Positions 8,735 through 17,301 of a stretch of DNA of 64,000 nucleotides are shown here, piece after piece. Made by a program: the position numbers and the translations under genes. How positions within the stretch are numbered: position 1 is the first letter of the stretch; each line of letters opens with the position of its first letter. The notes beneath the pieces are model-generated. The model had not been told where the DNA came from and did not search any database. It saw only the letters and a list, made by a program, of their open reading frames with translations. Location: assembly GCA_965539935.1 (NCBI GenBank), contig CBETVX010000005.1, positions 1 to 64,000 on the forward strand, in the 5' to 3' direction. This DNA is from CBETVX01 sp965539935 (lineage in GTDB: Bacteria > Bacillota > Clostridia > Peptostreptococcales > Caminicellaceae).

Positions 8735-8900
8735 ACTTATATTACTTTTCCACCTTTTGCTCAGAATGTTCCTTGCAATTAGTTTCAATATATTTAGTTT
8801 TATTTTCCTTCCAATGAATAAAATCCATTGGTCAGAAAAGTATATTAATATTTTTAATACTATAATTGGTCTTATAATATACCTAGATATTTATATTTAT

Positions 8901-8932
8901 TAATAGAGGGTAGCAATTGCTACCCTCTATTA
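8901..8932. terminator. 32-bp perfect palindrome after hydA
   Basis: TAATAGAGGGTAGC and its exact reverse complement flank AATT, 7 bp after the hydA stop codon. It would form a 14-bp stem. The tail on the minus strand is AT-rich but has no long T-run, so it may act as a 3' mRNA-stabilising hairpin or a partial terminator for the hydCBA transcript. Confidence 0.75.
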
Positions 8933-8938
8933 AATTTA

Positions 8939-10744
8939 TTATTTTTCTGTTGCTACTGCTGCCTCTAAAGCTGCTTTGTCTTCTTTCTTACCTACAGGAA
9001 AAATTTCTCTTGCATGGTAATGGGTATGAAGTAGTTCATGGGACTTATGGCTATTTGGCTTTTCTAAGAATTCGTCATAAATCTTTTTAATCATTGGATT
9101 TTTATGGGACTTTCTATATTCCTTTATAGTATCTTCTTCATATAAGGCCTTAGCTCTCTCAGCTCTTATGTCTATTTCTTCTCTAGTCTTAGCATCAACA
9201 TGGGGCTGTCCACCACCGTTTACACAACCACCGCTACATCCCATAATTTCAATGAAGTGATAATCGGCTTCTCCAGCCTTAACTTTTTCTAAAAGTTTAC
9301 CTGCATTTGCTGTGCCATGGGCTACAGCAACCTTTATTTCATTATCTCCTATTTTAACTGTTGCTTCTTTTATTCCTTCTGCTACACCTCTAACATCGTT
9401 GTAATCTATTTCATTTAAATCTTCTCCTGTAAGAACATCAGCTACAGTTCTTAAGGCTGCTTCCATAACTCCACCGGTTGCACCAAAAATTACTCCAGCT
9501 CCTGTGTATTCTCCAAATATTTCGTCATATTCTTCATTTGGTAAATTCATAAACTTAATTCTAGCTTGCTTAATCATCTTACCAAGTTCTCTAGTAGTAA
9601 GAACTGCATCTACATCCCTTAAGCCGTTAACTTCCATTTCTTCTCTAGCTGATTCTGTTTTCTTAGAGGTACAAGGCATTATAGAAACAACGAAAATTTT
9701 CTCAGGGTCTAAATTATTTAATTCTGCATAGTATGATTTTAATACAGCACCTAACATCTGATGTGGTGATTTACAGCTTGATAAGTTTTCCAAAAACTCT
9801 GGATAATAGAATTCACAGTATCTTACCCAGCCCGGTGAACATGAAGTAATCATTGGTAATTTACCACCATTTTGAATTCTATCAAGTAATTCATGACCTT
9901 CTTCCATTATAGTAAGGTCTGCACCAAAGTTAGTGTCAAACACCTTATCAAATCCTAATCTTCTAAGGGCTGCTACCATTTTACCCGTTACTCTAGTACC
10001 TATTGGAAGTCCAAATTCTTCACCTAATGCAGCTCTAACTGCTGGGGCTGTTTGAACTAAAACATGAGTATCTGGATCTTCTATTGCATCCCATACTCTT
10101 TCTATATCTGACTTTTCTCTTAAAGCAGCCACTGGACATACGTTTATACATTGACCACAGTAAATACAAGGTGATTCAGCCATGCTTTTGTTAAATGCTG
10201 GAGCTACTTCAGTTTTGAATCCTCTATTTGTAAAGTCTAAGATTCCTATTTCTTGAACCTTTTTACATGTGTTTACACATCTACCACAAAGGATACATTT
10301 ACTTGAATCCCTAACTATTGAATGGGATAAATCATCAATAGTTGCCTCTCTTTTTTCCCCTTGGAAACTTAATTCTTCTATTCCTAATTCTTCTGATAAA
10401 GTTTGTAGTTCACAATTTCTATTTCTTGAACAAGTTAAACACTCTCTATTATGGTTAGCTAAAATTAATTCAACTGTAGTTTTTACTGTTGATCTAACTT
10501 TTTTAGTATTTGTATTAATTACCATACCTTCTCTTACAGGAAGTACACAGGATGCTTGTAGACTTCTTGCCCCTTCAACTTCTACTAAACATACTCTACA
10601 AGCTCCAACTTCATTTATATCTTTAAGAAAACAAAGGGTTGGTATATCTATTCCAGCTTCTTTAGCTGCTTCTAAAACAGTATAATTACTTGGAACCTCT
10701 ATCTCTAAACCGTTTATACTTAGTTTTACCTTCTCCATTTTCAC
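8939..10744 (-). CDS. hydA: [FeFe]-hydrogenase catalytic subunit HydA (trimeric, NADH/ferredoxin-linked type)
   Basis: 601 residues. The N-terminal [2Fe-2S] domain has C38, C49, C52 and C66. The His-ligated [4Fe-4S] site has H98, C102, C105 and C111. Two ferredoxin clusters use C150/153/156/160 and C193/196/199/203. The H-cluster domain has TSCSPGW (300-306), MPCTSKK (C358) and IMGCSGGCVNGGG (C503, C507). A tail of about 80 residues follows. The neighbours hydC and hydB make this the HydABC-type complex, which in characterised relatives couples NADH and reduced ferredoxin oxidation to H2 production. The L1 loop reads TSCS where clostridial CpI has TSCC. Confidence 0.97.
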   Translation of the reverse strand: MKMEKVKLSINGLEIEVPSNYTVLEAAKEAGIDIPTLCFLKDINEVGACRVCLVEVEGARSLQASCVLPVREGMVINTNTKKVRSTVKTTVELILANHNRECLTCSRNRNCELQTLSEELGIEELSFQGEKREATIDDLSHSIVRDSSKCILCGRCVNTCKKVQEIGILDFTNRGFKTEVAPAFNKSMAESPCIYCGQCINVCPVAALREKSDIERVWDAIEDPDTHVLVQTAPAVRAALGEEFGLPIGTRVTGKMVAALRRLGFDKVFDTNFGADLTIMEEGHELLDRIQNGGKLPMITSCSPGWVRYCEFYYPEFLENLSSCKSPHQMLGAVLKSYYAELNNLDPEKIFVVSIMPCTSKKTESAREEMEVNGLRDVDAVLTTRELGKMIKQARIKFMNLPNEEYDEIFGEYTGAGVIFGATGGVMEAALRTVADVLTGEDLNEIDYNDVRGVAEGIKEATVKIGDNEIKVAVAHGTANAGKLLEKVKAGEADYHFIEIMGCSGGCVNGGGQPHVDAKTREEIDIRAERAKALYEEDTIKEYRKSHKNPMIKKIYDEFLEKPNSHKSHELLHTHYHAREIFPVGKKEDKAALEAAVATEK

Positions 10745-10769
10745 CTCTCCTTTTTAAGCTAACTTTAGT

Positions 10770-12560
10770 CTACTTCTTTATAATTGCATTAAACGGACAT
10801 TTTTCCATACATGCTCCACATTTTATACACTTATCTTGATCTATCTCATGAAGTTTTTTAACTTCTCCACTTATACAGTTTACTGGACATGCTTTAGCAC
10901 ATAGGGTACATCCCTTACATGCATCTGTAATATGGTAAGATAATAATGCTTGACATGCCCCAGCAGGACATTTTTTATCATATACATGGGCTTCATATTC
11001 ATGTCTAAAATATTTTAAAGTTGATAATACTGGGTTTGGAGCTGTTTGCCCTAGCCCACATAAAGAGGCGGACTTAATAGTATCTGCTAAGTTTTCTAAT
11101 TTATCTAAGTCTTCAGGTTCCCCTTTACCTTGAGTAATCTTATCAAGTATTTCCATCATTCTCTTAGTTCCTTCTCTACATGGAGTACATTTACCACATG
11201 ACTCATCTACTGTAAAGTCTAAGAAGAATCTAGCTATATCAACCATACAGTTATCTTCGTCCATTACGATCATACCACCGGAACCCATCATAGAACCTAG
11301 TGCAATTAGATTATCATAATCAATAGGAGTATCTAAATGCTCTTCAGTAATACATCCACCAGATGGTCCACCTGTTTGTACTGCTTTGAATTTCTTACCA
11401 TTTGGAATTCCTCCACCTACTTCAAATATAACTTCTCTAAGGGTAGTTCCCATTGGAATTTCAAGGAGTCCTGTATTATTAATTTTTCCACCTAGTGCAA
11501 AAACCTTAGTACCCTTTGATCTCTCAGTTCCGATACTTGAGAACCATTCTGATCCATTTAAAATTATTTGAGGAATATTAGCATAGGTTTCAACGTTGTT
11601 TAATAATGTTGGTTTATCCCATAATCCCTTAACAGCTGGGAAAGGTGGTCTTGGTCTAGGCATACCTCTTTTACCTTCTATAGATTGTAGTAAAGCAGTT
11701 TCTTCACCACATACAAAGGCACCTGCTCCAAGCCTTATTTCTAAATCAAAGTTAAATCCTGTACCAAATATATCTTTACCAAGTAATCCATATTCTCTAG
11801 CTTGGTCAATTGCTATTTGAAGTCTCTTTACAGCTATTGGATACTCCGCTCTTACATATACGTACCCTTGGTCAGCTCCAACAGCATATCCTGCTATAGC
11901 CATTGCTTCAACTAATGCATGGGGGTCACCTTCAAGTATACTTCTGTCCATAAAAGCACCTGGGTCACCTTCGTCTGCATTACATGCAACATATTTTTGA
12001 TCTCCTTGTGCCTTAGCAGTAAATTCCCATTTAAGCCCTGTTGGGAATCCTCCACCGCCACGACCACGTAGTCCTGATTCTTTAATTACAGAAATAACTT
12101 CCTCTGGCTTCATCTCAGTAAGAACCTTTCCTAAAGCCTTATAACCGTCCATGGCAATATATTCATCAATTTCTTCAGGATTTATTAGTCCACAGTTTCT
12201 AAGGGCAACTCTTTTTTGCTTCTTATAAAATCCAACTTCATCTATAGATTTAACTTTATCTTCTTCTACAGCTTCCTTAAATAATAAATCCTTAACTATT
12301 CTACCTTTTAAAAGGTGCTCAGTAGTAATCCTCTCTATATCTTCTACCTTAACTTGGCTATAAAAAGCTCCCTCAGGATAAACAATCACTATTGGTCCAG
12401 CCTCACATAGTCCAAAACATCCCGTTTTTACTAATTTTACTTCATTAGTTAAACCATTTTTTTCTAATTCTTGTTCAAATTTTTCTAGTATAGACATTGA
12501 ACCTGAAGAAGTACATCCTGTACCACCACATACAAGTACGTGTGATCTATAAAATTCCAT
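10770..12560 (-). CDS. hydB: HydB/NuoF-like flavoprotein subunit of the trimeric hydrogenase
   Basis: 596 residues. A thioredoxin-like [2Fe-2S] domain (C11, C16, C48, C52) is followed by the NuoF/51-kDa core with the FMN/NADH glycine loop RGRGGGGFPTGLKWE (166-179). The SLBB region and the [4Fe-4S] motif SCGKCTPCREG near 485 come next. A C-terminal two-cluster ferredoxin (CKGCTLCAKACP and CIKCGACMEKCP) completes it. In HydABC enzymes this subunit binds NAD(H) and FMN and is the proposed bifurcation site. It is 25 bp from hydA and shares its operon. Confidence 0.96.
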   Translation of the reverse strand: MEFYRSHVLVCGGTGCTSSGSMSILEKFEQELEKNGLTNEVKLVKTGCFGLCEAGPIVIVYPEGAFYSQVKVEDIERITTEHLLKGRIVKDLLFKEAVEEDKVKSIDEVGFYKKQKRVALRNCGLINPEEIDEYIAMDGYKALGKVLTEMKPEEVISVIKESGLRGRGGGGFPTGLKWEFTAKAQGDQKYVACNADEGDPGAFMDRSILEGDPHALVEAMAIAGYAVGADQGYVYVRAEYPIAVKRLQIAIDQAREYGLLGKDIFGTGFNFDLEIRLGAGAFVCGEETALLQSIEGKRGMPRPRPPFPAVKGLWDKPTLLNNVETYANIPQIILNGSEWFSSIGTERSKGTKVFALGGKINNTGLLEIPMGTTLREVIFEVGGGIPNGKKFKAVQTGGPSGGCITEEHLDTPIDYDNLIALGSMMGSGGMIVMDEDNCMVDIARFFLDFTVDESCGKCTPCREGTKRMMEILDKITQGKGEPEDLDKLENLADTIKSASLCGLGQTAPNPVLSTLKYFRHEYEAHVYDKKCPAGACQALLSYHITDACKGCTLCAKACPVNCISGEVKKLHEIDQDKCIKCGACMEKCPFNAIIKK

Positions 12561-12658
12561 TATTTTACCTCCTTTAATCTTTTAAGTAATCCTACTGGGT
12601 CAGCTATTAGCTATTGAAAAAAACTTTCGTCCTATCCTTTAAATCCCTTAATTGTCAA

Positions 12659-13027
12659 TTATTTTTCATATGCTCCTATAGTATATTCACTTACAACATT
12701 ACCATTTACTATATGTTCCGCTATTATCTTCTTTGCCTTTTCTTCATTCATTTCAACGTAAGTTACTTTTTCTTCCCCTTCTTTGTAAACCTCTACAATT
12801 GGTTCTAATCTACATACTCCGATACATCCAGTTTGAGTAACTACTACATTTTTTAAATTTCTTTTCTTTACCTCTTCAACTAATGTTGTTAATACAGGTC
12901 TAGCACCAGCAGATATACCACAAGTAGCCATACCTACCACTATTCTAGTACCTTCTCTATCTTTTCTGATATCTATTTTCTTAAGGGCTTCCTCTCTAAT
13001 TTTAGCTAATTCCTCTAAGGATTTCAT
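12659..13027 (-). CDS. Small [2Fe-2S] thioredoxin-like ferredoxin in the hydrogenase operon
   Basis: 122 residues from the ATG at 13027, which follows AGGGAGGT; an upstream in-frame ATG at 13057 lacks a ribosome site. The fold matches the thioredoxin-like [2Fe-2S] domain of NuoE/NuoF, with TCGISAGA (C36) and GCIGVC (C68, C72). Only three cysteines exist in the protein, whereas HydC and the HydB N-terminus each show four in the equivalent pattern. It lies between hydC and hydB, as in several clostridial hydrogenase operons. It is probably an accessory electron-transfer or assembly subunit. Confidence 0.85.
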   Translation of the reverse strand: MKSLEELAKIREEALKKIDIRKDREGTRIVVGMATCGISAGARPVLTTLVEEVKKRNLKNVVVTQTGCIGVCRLEPIVEVYKEGEEKVTYVEMNEEKAKKIIAEHIVNGNVVSEYTIGAYEK

Positions 13028-13145
13028 TCGACTACCTCCCTTTATATTTATGGACATAAAACTTAATATTCCTATTTATTGATATAATCTAACCGCAAGA
13101 ATTGTTTGTTAAATAACAAATTTTGTTAGGGTTATTTTAGTGTGC

Positions 13146-13622
13146 TTATTGATATTTTTTAAGTATATCTGGAACATCTGACTCAACTAATCTACCATAT
13201 ACATCCTCATTAATAGTTATAACTGGTGCTAATCCACATGCTCCAATACATCTTGTTGCTTCTAATGAGAATTTCCCATCTTTAGAAGTTCCTCCAACTT
13301 CAACGTCTATTTCCTTACTTATTCTGTCTACAATGGCTTGTGCACCCTTTACATAACATGCTGTACCTAAACATACTCCTATTAAATAGTCACCCTTTGG
13401 CTCCAATGAAAATTGAGAGTAAAATGTAACTACTCCATATATTTCAGCCATTGGTATGCTTAGCTTTTCAGATATAACTTTTTGAACCTCTAGCGGAATT
13501 GCTCCAAAGATTTTTTGTGCTTCGTTTAGTACAGGCATAAGAGCACCTTTTTTCTCTTTAAACTCTTCAATTGCCTCATTAAGCTTAGTAAAATTCTCCT
13601 CTGTTAAAATGTTTTTAGCCAT
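13146..13622 (-). CDS. hydC: HydC/NuoE-like [2Fe-2S] subunit of the trimeric hydrogenase
   Basis: 158-residue NuoE (24-kDa) homologue. An N-terminal helical bundle is followed by a thioredoxin-like [2Fe-2S] domain with C84, C89, C125 and C129 (CLGTAC and CIGACG). It is the first gene of the hydC-ferredoxin-hydB-hydA operon. AGGGGAGG precedes the ATG. The long upstream region carries a -10 element, a Rex-like operator and a terminator-like hairpin. Confidence 0.96.
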   Translation of the reverse strand: MAKNILTEENFTKLNEAIEEFKEKKGALMPVLNEAQKIFGAIPLEVQKVISEKLSIPMAEIYGVVTFYSQFSLEPKGDYLIGVCLGTACYVKGAQAIVDRISKEIDVEVGGTSKDGKFSLEATRCIGACGLAPVITINEDVYGRLVESDVPDILKKYQ

Positions 13623-13674
13623 AGTACCTCCCCTTTACACATTTTTATATAAGATGCTAATATATTACATACAA

Positions 13675-13700
13675 AACAAAAACGTCAAAGACGCTTTGTT
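13675..13700 (-). terminator. Terminator-like hairpin in the hydC leader
   Basis: On the minus strand AACAAAGCGTC, TTT and GACGTTTTTGTT form an 11-bp stem with one bulged T, followed by a T-rich stretch. It lies 53 bp upstream of the hydC ATG and about 120 bp after the candidate promoter. It is therefore inside the leader and could attenuate transcription. No convincing antiterminator partner was found. Confidence 0.45.
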
Positions 13701-13799
13701 TTTCTTGAAGCATAATTTTTAGTTTTAAGTTTTGATTATTAACTAAAATTAAATTTCCATATTTTCAGTAATACGTTTGCCACTAAAAGTAAATTTTTG

Positions 13800-13832
13800 T
13801 CGTGAAATATATAACAATCTAATCCTATTATA
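13800..13832 (-). promoter_or_regulatory. hydC promoter -10 with overlapping Rex-like operator
   Basis: In the 373-bp gene-free stretch 13623-13995, the minus strand carries TATAAT at 13832-13827. Directly after it, at 13800-13817, is a sequence matching the Bacillus Rex operator TTGTGAAATATTTCACAA at 15 of 18 positions. Placement over the start site fits repression. Rex senses the NADH/NAD+ ratio and is known to control fermentation genes in clostridia. No good -35 was found. Apart from this site and the 13675 hairpin I see nothing in the gap. Confidence 0.5.
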
Positions 13833-13995
13833 ACATTTTCTTATATATATGTGTATATTTTATTTTGATTTAGTTAATAATAATTTATTTATCTTTTTTC
13901 TTGATATAAAACTTTAAAATCACTTTATAATTTTAAGAAAAAAGTAAATTTTGCTTTAAATACAAAAATAGTTTTAATATTGGGATAATTTTTTC

Positions 13996-14922
13996 TTATT
14001 TGTTATGGATTTTATTGTGCTTTGTAAGTCTTTTTTCTAATTCTTCAGCTGCATTATAACCCATTCTCTTTTGACGATGATTTCTAGCTGCTGCTTCCAT
14101 TATAACTGCCAGATTTCTGCCTGGTCTTACGGGCATAAGTAGTTTTGAAACCTTTACTCCTAATATATCTATATATCTCTCTTCTAAACCCAATCTATCA
14201 ATGGAGTCTCCTGAACTATCTGATACCAGTTGTACCACCATATCAATATTTTTCTTATCTCTAATAGCTCCCATACCATATAACTTTGCTACATCTAGGA
14301 TTCCAATTCCTCTTATCTCCAAGAAATTTCTTATTAGTTCAGGTGAAGTTCCCTCTAGGGAGTTATCATCAATTTTTTTAATTTTTACTGCATCATCGGA
14401 AACAAGTCTATGCCCTCTTTTTATTAATTCCAATGCAGCTTCTGACTTTCCAATACCGCTTTCACCAAATATTAACATTCCTATCCCATTAACATCAACT
14501 AAAACACCATGCATAGTAATAGTAGGTGCAAGTTCATCTTCTAAATAATTTATTAGTTTACTAATAAATTTTGTAGTAGGAAGTTTTGTTCTTAAAATAG
14601 GTCTATTATAAATCTTTGATTCTTCTATTAATTCTTCAAATACATCCAATCCTCTAGTAACTATTAAACATGGAATTTTAAACTCCATTAATCTTCTAGC
14701 CCTCTCTTTTCTCTGTTGTGCAGTTAGTTTAGAAAAATAACTCCACTCTTGTCTCCCAATAATCTGTACTCTGTCATACCCAAAATGTTCAAAATATCCA
14801 GCAAACTGCAATCCAGGTCTAGTTACCTCGCTAGTTGAAATTATTATTTCTTCATTTCCCCAATCATTTACAATCTCTAAATCAAGATCATTAGCAAACT
14901 TTGACATAAGAATACCTTGCAT
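13996..14922 (-). CDS. hprK: HPr kinase/phosphorylase
   Basis: 308-residue bifunctional enzyme that phosphorylates HPr on serine in response to glycolytic metabolites, driving carbon catabolite control. The P-loop GESGIGKSE lies near 153-161. The family signature LEIRGIGILDV and the C-terminal MPVRPGRNLAVIMEAAARN are present. ATG at 14922 is preceded by AGGTGGTG. It follows uvrC by 54 bp and may be co-transcribed with it. Confidence 0.96.
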   Translation of the reverse strand: MQGILMSKFANDLDLEIVNDWGNEEIIISTSEVTRPGLQFAGYFEHFGYDRVQIIGRQEWSYFSKLTAQQRKERARRLMEFKIPCLIVTRGLDVFEELIEESKIYNRPILRTKLPTTKFISKLINYLEDELAPTITMHGVLVDVNGIGMLIFGESGIGKSEAALELIKRGHRLVSDDAVKIKKIDDNSLEGTSPELIRNFLEIRGIGILDVAKLYGMGAIRDKKNIDMVVQLVSDSSGDSIDRLGLEERYIDILGVKVSKLLMPVRPGRNLAVIMEAAARNHRQKRMGYNAAEELEKRLTKHNKIHNK

Positions 14923-14976
14923 AATAACACCACCTATTATAAATATCTATTTTTTTCATTTGATTATATAGATACA

Positions 14977-16845
14977 TCAACTTTTATTTGTTTTTCTAAA
15001 AAAGTTGTATATATTTTCTGCCACCTTTACAGTTATTCCATTTACTTCAACTAGTTCTTTAACTTCAGCTCTTTTTATTTTTTCTATTGAACCAAAATGT
15101 TTAAGTAGATTGGTTTTTCTTTTAGGTCCAATTCCTGGTATTTCATCTAATATTGATTGTATCATAGATTTATCCCTAAGTGTTCTATGATATGTTATGG
15201 CAAATCTATGGACTTCTTCTTGAATTTTAGCTATTAATTTAAATCCATTACTTCTTTTATCAAGTATCAATTCATTATTTTCATAAATAAGGCCCTTGGT
15301 ATTATGCTTATCATCCTTAACCATACCGGCTATTGGAATGTCAATTCCTAAGGCCTTCATAACATCCTTTACAGCACTTACTTGTCCTTTGCCACCATCA
15401 AGTAGAATTAAATCTGGAAAAATAGAGAATTTCCCCTTTGTCAAATCAATTCCCTGTTCTTTGACAATTTCATTTTCCTCCAGTCCCCTTTTGAAACGCC
15501 TATACAATACTTCTTGCATACTACCATAGTCATTGGGTCCTTCAATAGTCTTTACTTTAAATCTTCTATATCCACTATTCATGGACTTACCATTTTCAAA
15601 GACTACCATGGAACCTACTGAAAACACACCGTAAATATTGGATATATCATAGGCCTCTATTCTATATGGGATTTTATCTAATCCAATGAGATTCTTAATA
15701 TCTGTTAATGCACTTTGGGCAAACACCCTTTCTCGATTAATTTTTTCTTCAAATTTCATTAGATACTCAACGGCATTTTTATAAACTAAATCTAATAGCT
15801 TTTTCTTTTCACCTTTAATAGGTTTTTTAATGCTAACTTTGCTACCTTTTATTTGGTCCAGCCAACTTTTTATTATATCCCTATCTTCTATATCACAATC
15901 TACTAAAATTTCCTTAGGTATAAAGGATGAACCTGAATAAAATTGTTTAATAAATGTGCTCAATACTTCTTCTCTATCCATATCCTTTGTACCTTCTAAA
16001 ATATGTTGTTCTCTTCCTAAAAGTTTACCACTTCTAACAAAAAATATCATCACACATACTTGATTATCACTTGTTGCCATTGAAATATAATCTTGGTCCG
16101 CATCGGAAGTAGATACTATCTTTTGTTTCTCAGCTAAGCTCTTAAGTGCATTTATTTGGTCTCTATATTTAGCTGCTAATTCAAAATTTAGATCAATTGA
16201 TGCCTCTACCATTTTTTCTTCTAATTTATTTATTAATATCTCTTGTTTTCCATTTAAGAATAGTAGTATCTCTTCGATTGTTTCCATGTATTTATCATGG
16301 TTAACATTACCTGTACATGGTCCTATACATTTATTTATATGATAATTTAGACAAGGTCTTTCATTATTTTTTTCTAGGTTTTTCTTACATTTTCTTATTG
16401 GAAACAATTCATTTATTGTACTTAGAGTTTGATTCACAGCGTCTACATTTATATAAGGGCCAAAATACTTACCATTGTCCTTATTCATTTTTCTAGTCTT
16501 AATAACCCTAGGAAATTTTTCATTTATTGTAACTTTTATATACGGATAACTCTTATCATCTCTAAGCAGTACATTATACCTTGGTCTATGTTTTTTTATA
16601 AGATTAGCTTCTAAAATCAGTGCCTCCACTTCAGTATCTGTTATTATATACTCAAATTCTTTAATAACGTTGACCATTGCTTGTACCTTTGGAGGATGAC
16701 TTTTATTAGATGTGAAGTAAGAGCGAACCCTGTTTTTTAAGGATTTAGATTTCCCTACATAGATTATTTCTCCTTTTTCATCCTTCATCAGATAAACTCC
16801 TGGTTTATCAGGAAGCTTTTTTAATTGCTCACGTATATCTATCAT
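14977..16845 (-). CDS. uvrC: Excinuclease ABC subunit C
   Basis: 622-residue UvrC, the dual-incision nuclease of nucleotide excision repair. The N-terminal GIY-YIG domain (residues about 10-95, PGVYLMKDEKGEIIYVGKS) makes the 3' cut. A four-Cys region (C153-C176 area) and a UVR helix pair (about 205-240) follow. An RNase-H-like endonuclease domain and tandem helix-hairpin-helix motifs (IPGIGPKRKTNLLKHFGS) complete the protein. A GGGGTG ribosome site precedes the ATG. No LexA box was seen upstream, unlike uvrBA. Confidence 0.97.
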   Translation of the reverse strand: MIDIREQLKKLPDKPGVYLMKDEKGEIIYVGKSKSLKNRVRSYFTSNKSHPPKVQAMVNVIKEFEYIITDTEVEALILEANLIKKHRPRYNVLLRDDKSYPYIKVTINEKFPRVIKTRKMNKDNGKYFGPYINVDAVNQTLSTINELFPIRKCKKNLEKNNERPCLNYHINKCIGPCTGNVNHDKYMETIEEILLFLNGKQEILINKLEEKMVEASIDLNFELAAKYRDQINALKSLAEKQKIVSTSDADQDYISMATSDNQVCVMIFFVRSGKLLGREQHILEGTKDMDREEVLSTFIKQFYSGSSFIPKEILVDCDIEDRDIIKSWLDQIKGSKVSIKKPIKGEKKKLLDLVYKNAVEYLMKFEEKINRERVFAQSALTDIKNLIGLDKIPYRIEAYDISNIYGVFSVGSMVVFENGKSMNSGYRRFKVKTIEGPNDYGSMQEVLYRRFKRGLEENEIVKEQGIDLTKGKFSIFPDLILLDGGKGQVSAVKDVMKALGIDIPIAGMVKDDKHNTKGLIYENNELILDKRSNGFKLIAKIQEEVHRFAITYHRTLRDKSMIQSILDEIPGIGPKRKTNLLKHFGSIEKIKRAEVKELVEVNGITVKVAENIYNFFRKTNKS

Positions 16846-16962
16846 ATTTAAAACACCCCATATAACTATTTATATATATTTTAGTATTTATGCTTATACA
16901 GTCAAGCATTCTTTTTCTAAATCAATAGTTTTTAAATTTTCAAAAATTTATCAGTTCTATCT

Positions 16963-16990
16963 TTTACATACATAAAAATTATGTTATAAT
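16963..16990 (+). promoter_or_regulatory. Sigma-A-like promoter of the 38-residue peptide gene
   Basis: TTTACA (16963-16968) and TATAAT (16985-16990) are separated by 16 bp. They lie about 130 bp upstream of the small open reading frame at 17118 and point toward it. Confidence 0.55.
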
Positions 16991-17117
16991 AGTCTATAAA
17001 TAAAAAATATATACTAATATTTAAAACTTTTTATTCAAAAGATGAATTTTATTTATTAAATAACATATTATTTAAATATCAAAAAACTTTATTTATTAAG
17101 GAGTGTGGTTTTTGATT

Positions 17118-17234
17118 ATGTCTGGTGACAGGCCTGCCGTCGTCCCGCAGCGTATCAAAGCATTTTTAGCTTGTATAGCAGTGTTAGTATCTATTTACCT
17201 TCTACAATCTTTTTTTATTCAATTTTTAAGGTAA
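17118..17234 (+). CDS. Unannotated 38-residue single-pass membrane peptide
   Basis: ATG at 17118 opens 38 codons ending in TAA at 17232. The peptide has a charged head (MSGDRPAVVPQRIK), one hydrophobic helix of about 20 residues and an FLR tail, so the start is probably cytosolic. AAGGAG at 17098-17103 suits an in-frame TTG at 17112 (8-base spacing) better than the ATG (14 bases); the TTG start would add two residues. A promoter at 16963 and a terminator at 17302 frame it as its own transcription unit. The first 13 codons are strikingly GC-rich for this genome, which may mean an RNA structure or recent acquisition. I do not recognise a family. Confidence 0.6.
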   Translation: MSGDRPAVVPQRIKAFLACIAVLVSIYLLQSFFIQFLR

Positions 17235-17301
17235 ATTTTTAAATGATAATCAAGCTTGAATAATTGTTGACAGAATTTCTATAGGATTTATATAAAGATA
17301 A

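Larger units (their letters stand above)
8623..8832 (-). promoter_or_regulatory. Candidate transcription-attenuation leader of the H-cluster maturation operon
   Basis: Reading the minus strand toward TM1266, four elements appear. A 6-bp hairpin, CCAATG/CATTGG, comes first (near 8811-8831). Segment A follows at 8759-8741. Next is a 17-bp perfect inverted repeat at 8734-8675. Last is an intrinsic terminator at 8672-8626 with a T-run. Segment A is complementary to 8635-8653, which is the loop plus 3' arm of the terminator, giving about 18 pairs with two single-base bulges. A:3'-arm pairing and terminator formation exclude each other, the standard antiterminator/terminator design. No known riboswitch class was recognised and the ligand or protein is unknown. 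No convincing promoter was found between hydA and the leader. Confidence 0.6.

Noticed and set aside
8741..8759. AAAGGTGGAA in the maturation leader as a T-box motif
   Set aside because: It lacks the rest of the conserved T-box sequence and there is no room or sequence for stem I; the genes are not aminoacylation or amino acid genes.
13105..13120. Palindrome TTTGTTA-AA-TAACAAA between hydC and the ferredoxin gene as a Rex site
   Set aside because: Half-sites resemble Rex, but they are only 2 bp apart where Rex sites need a longer centre, and the site is internal to the operon.
17268..17296. TTGACA...TATAAA at 17268 as promoter of the stalk-domain gene
   Set aside because: A strong terminator at 17302-17331 lies between it and the gene, so it would make only a tiny RNA.
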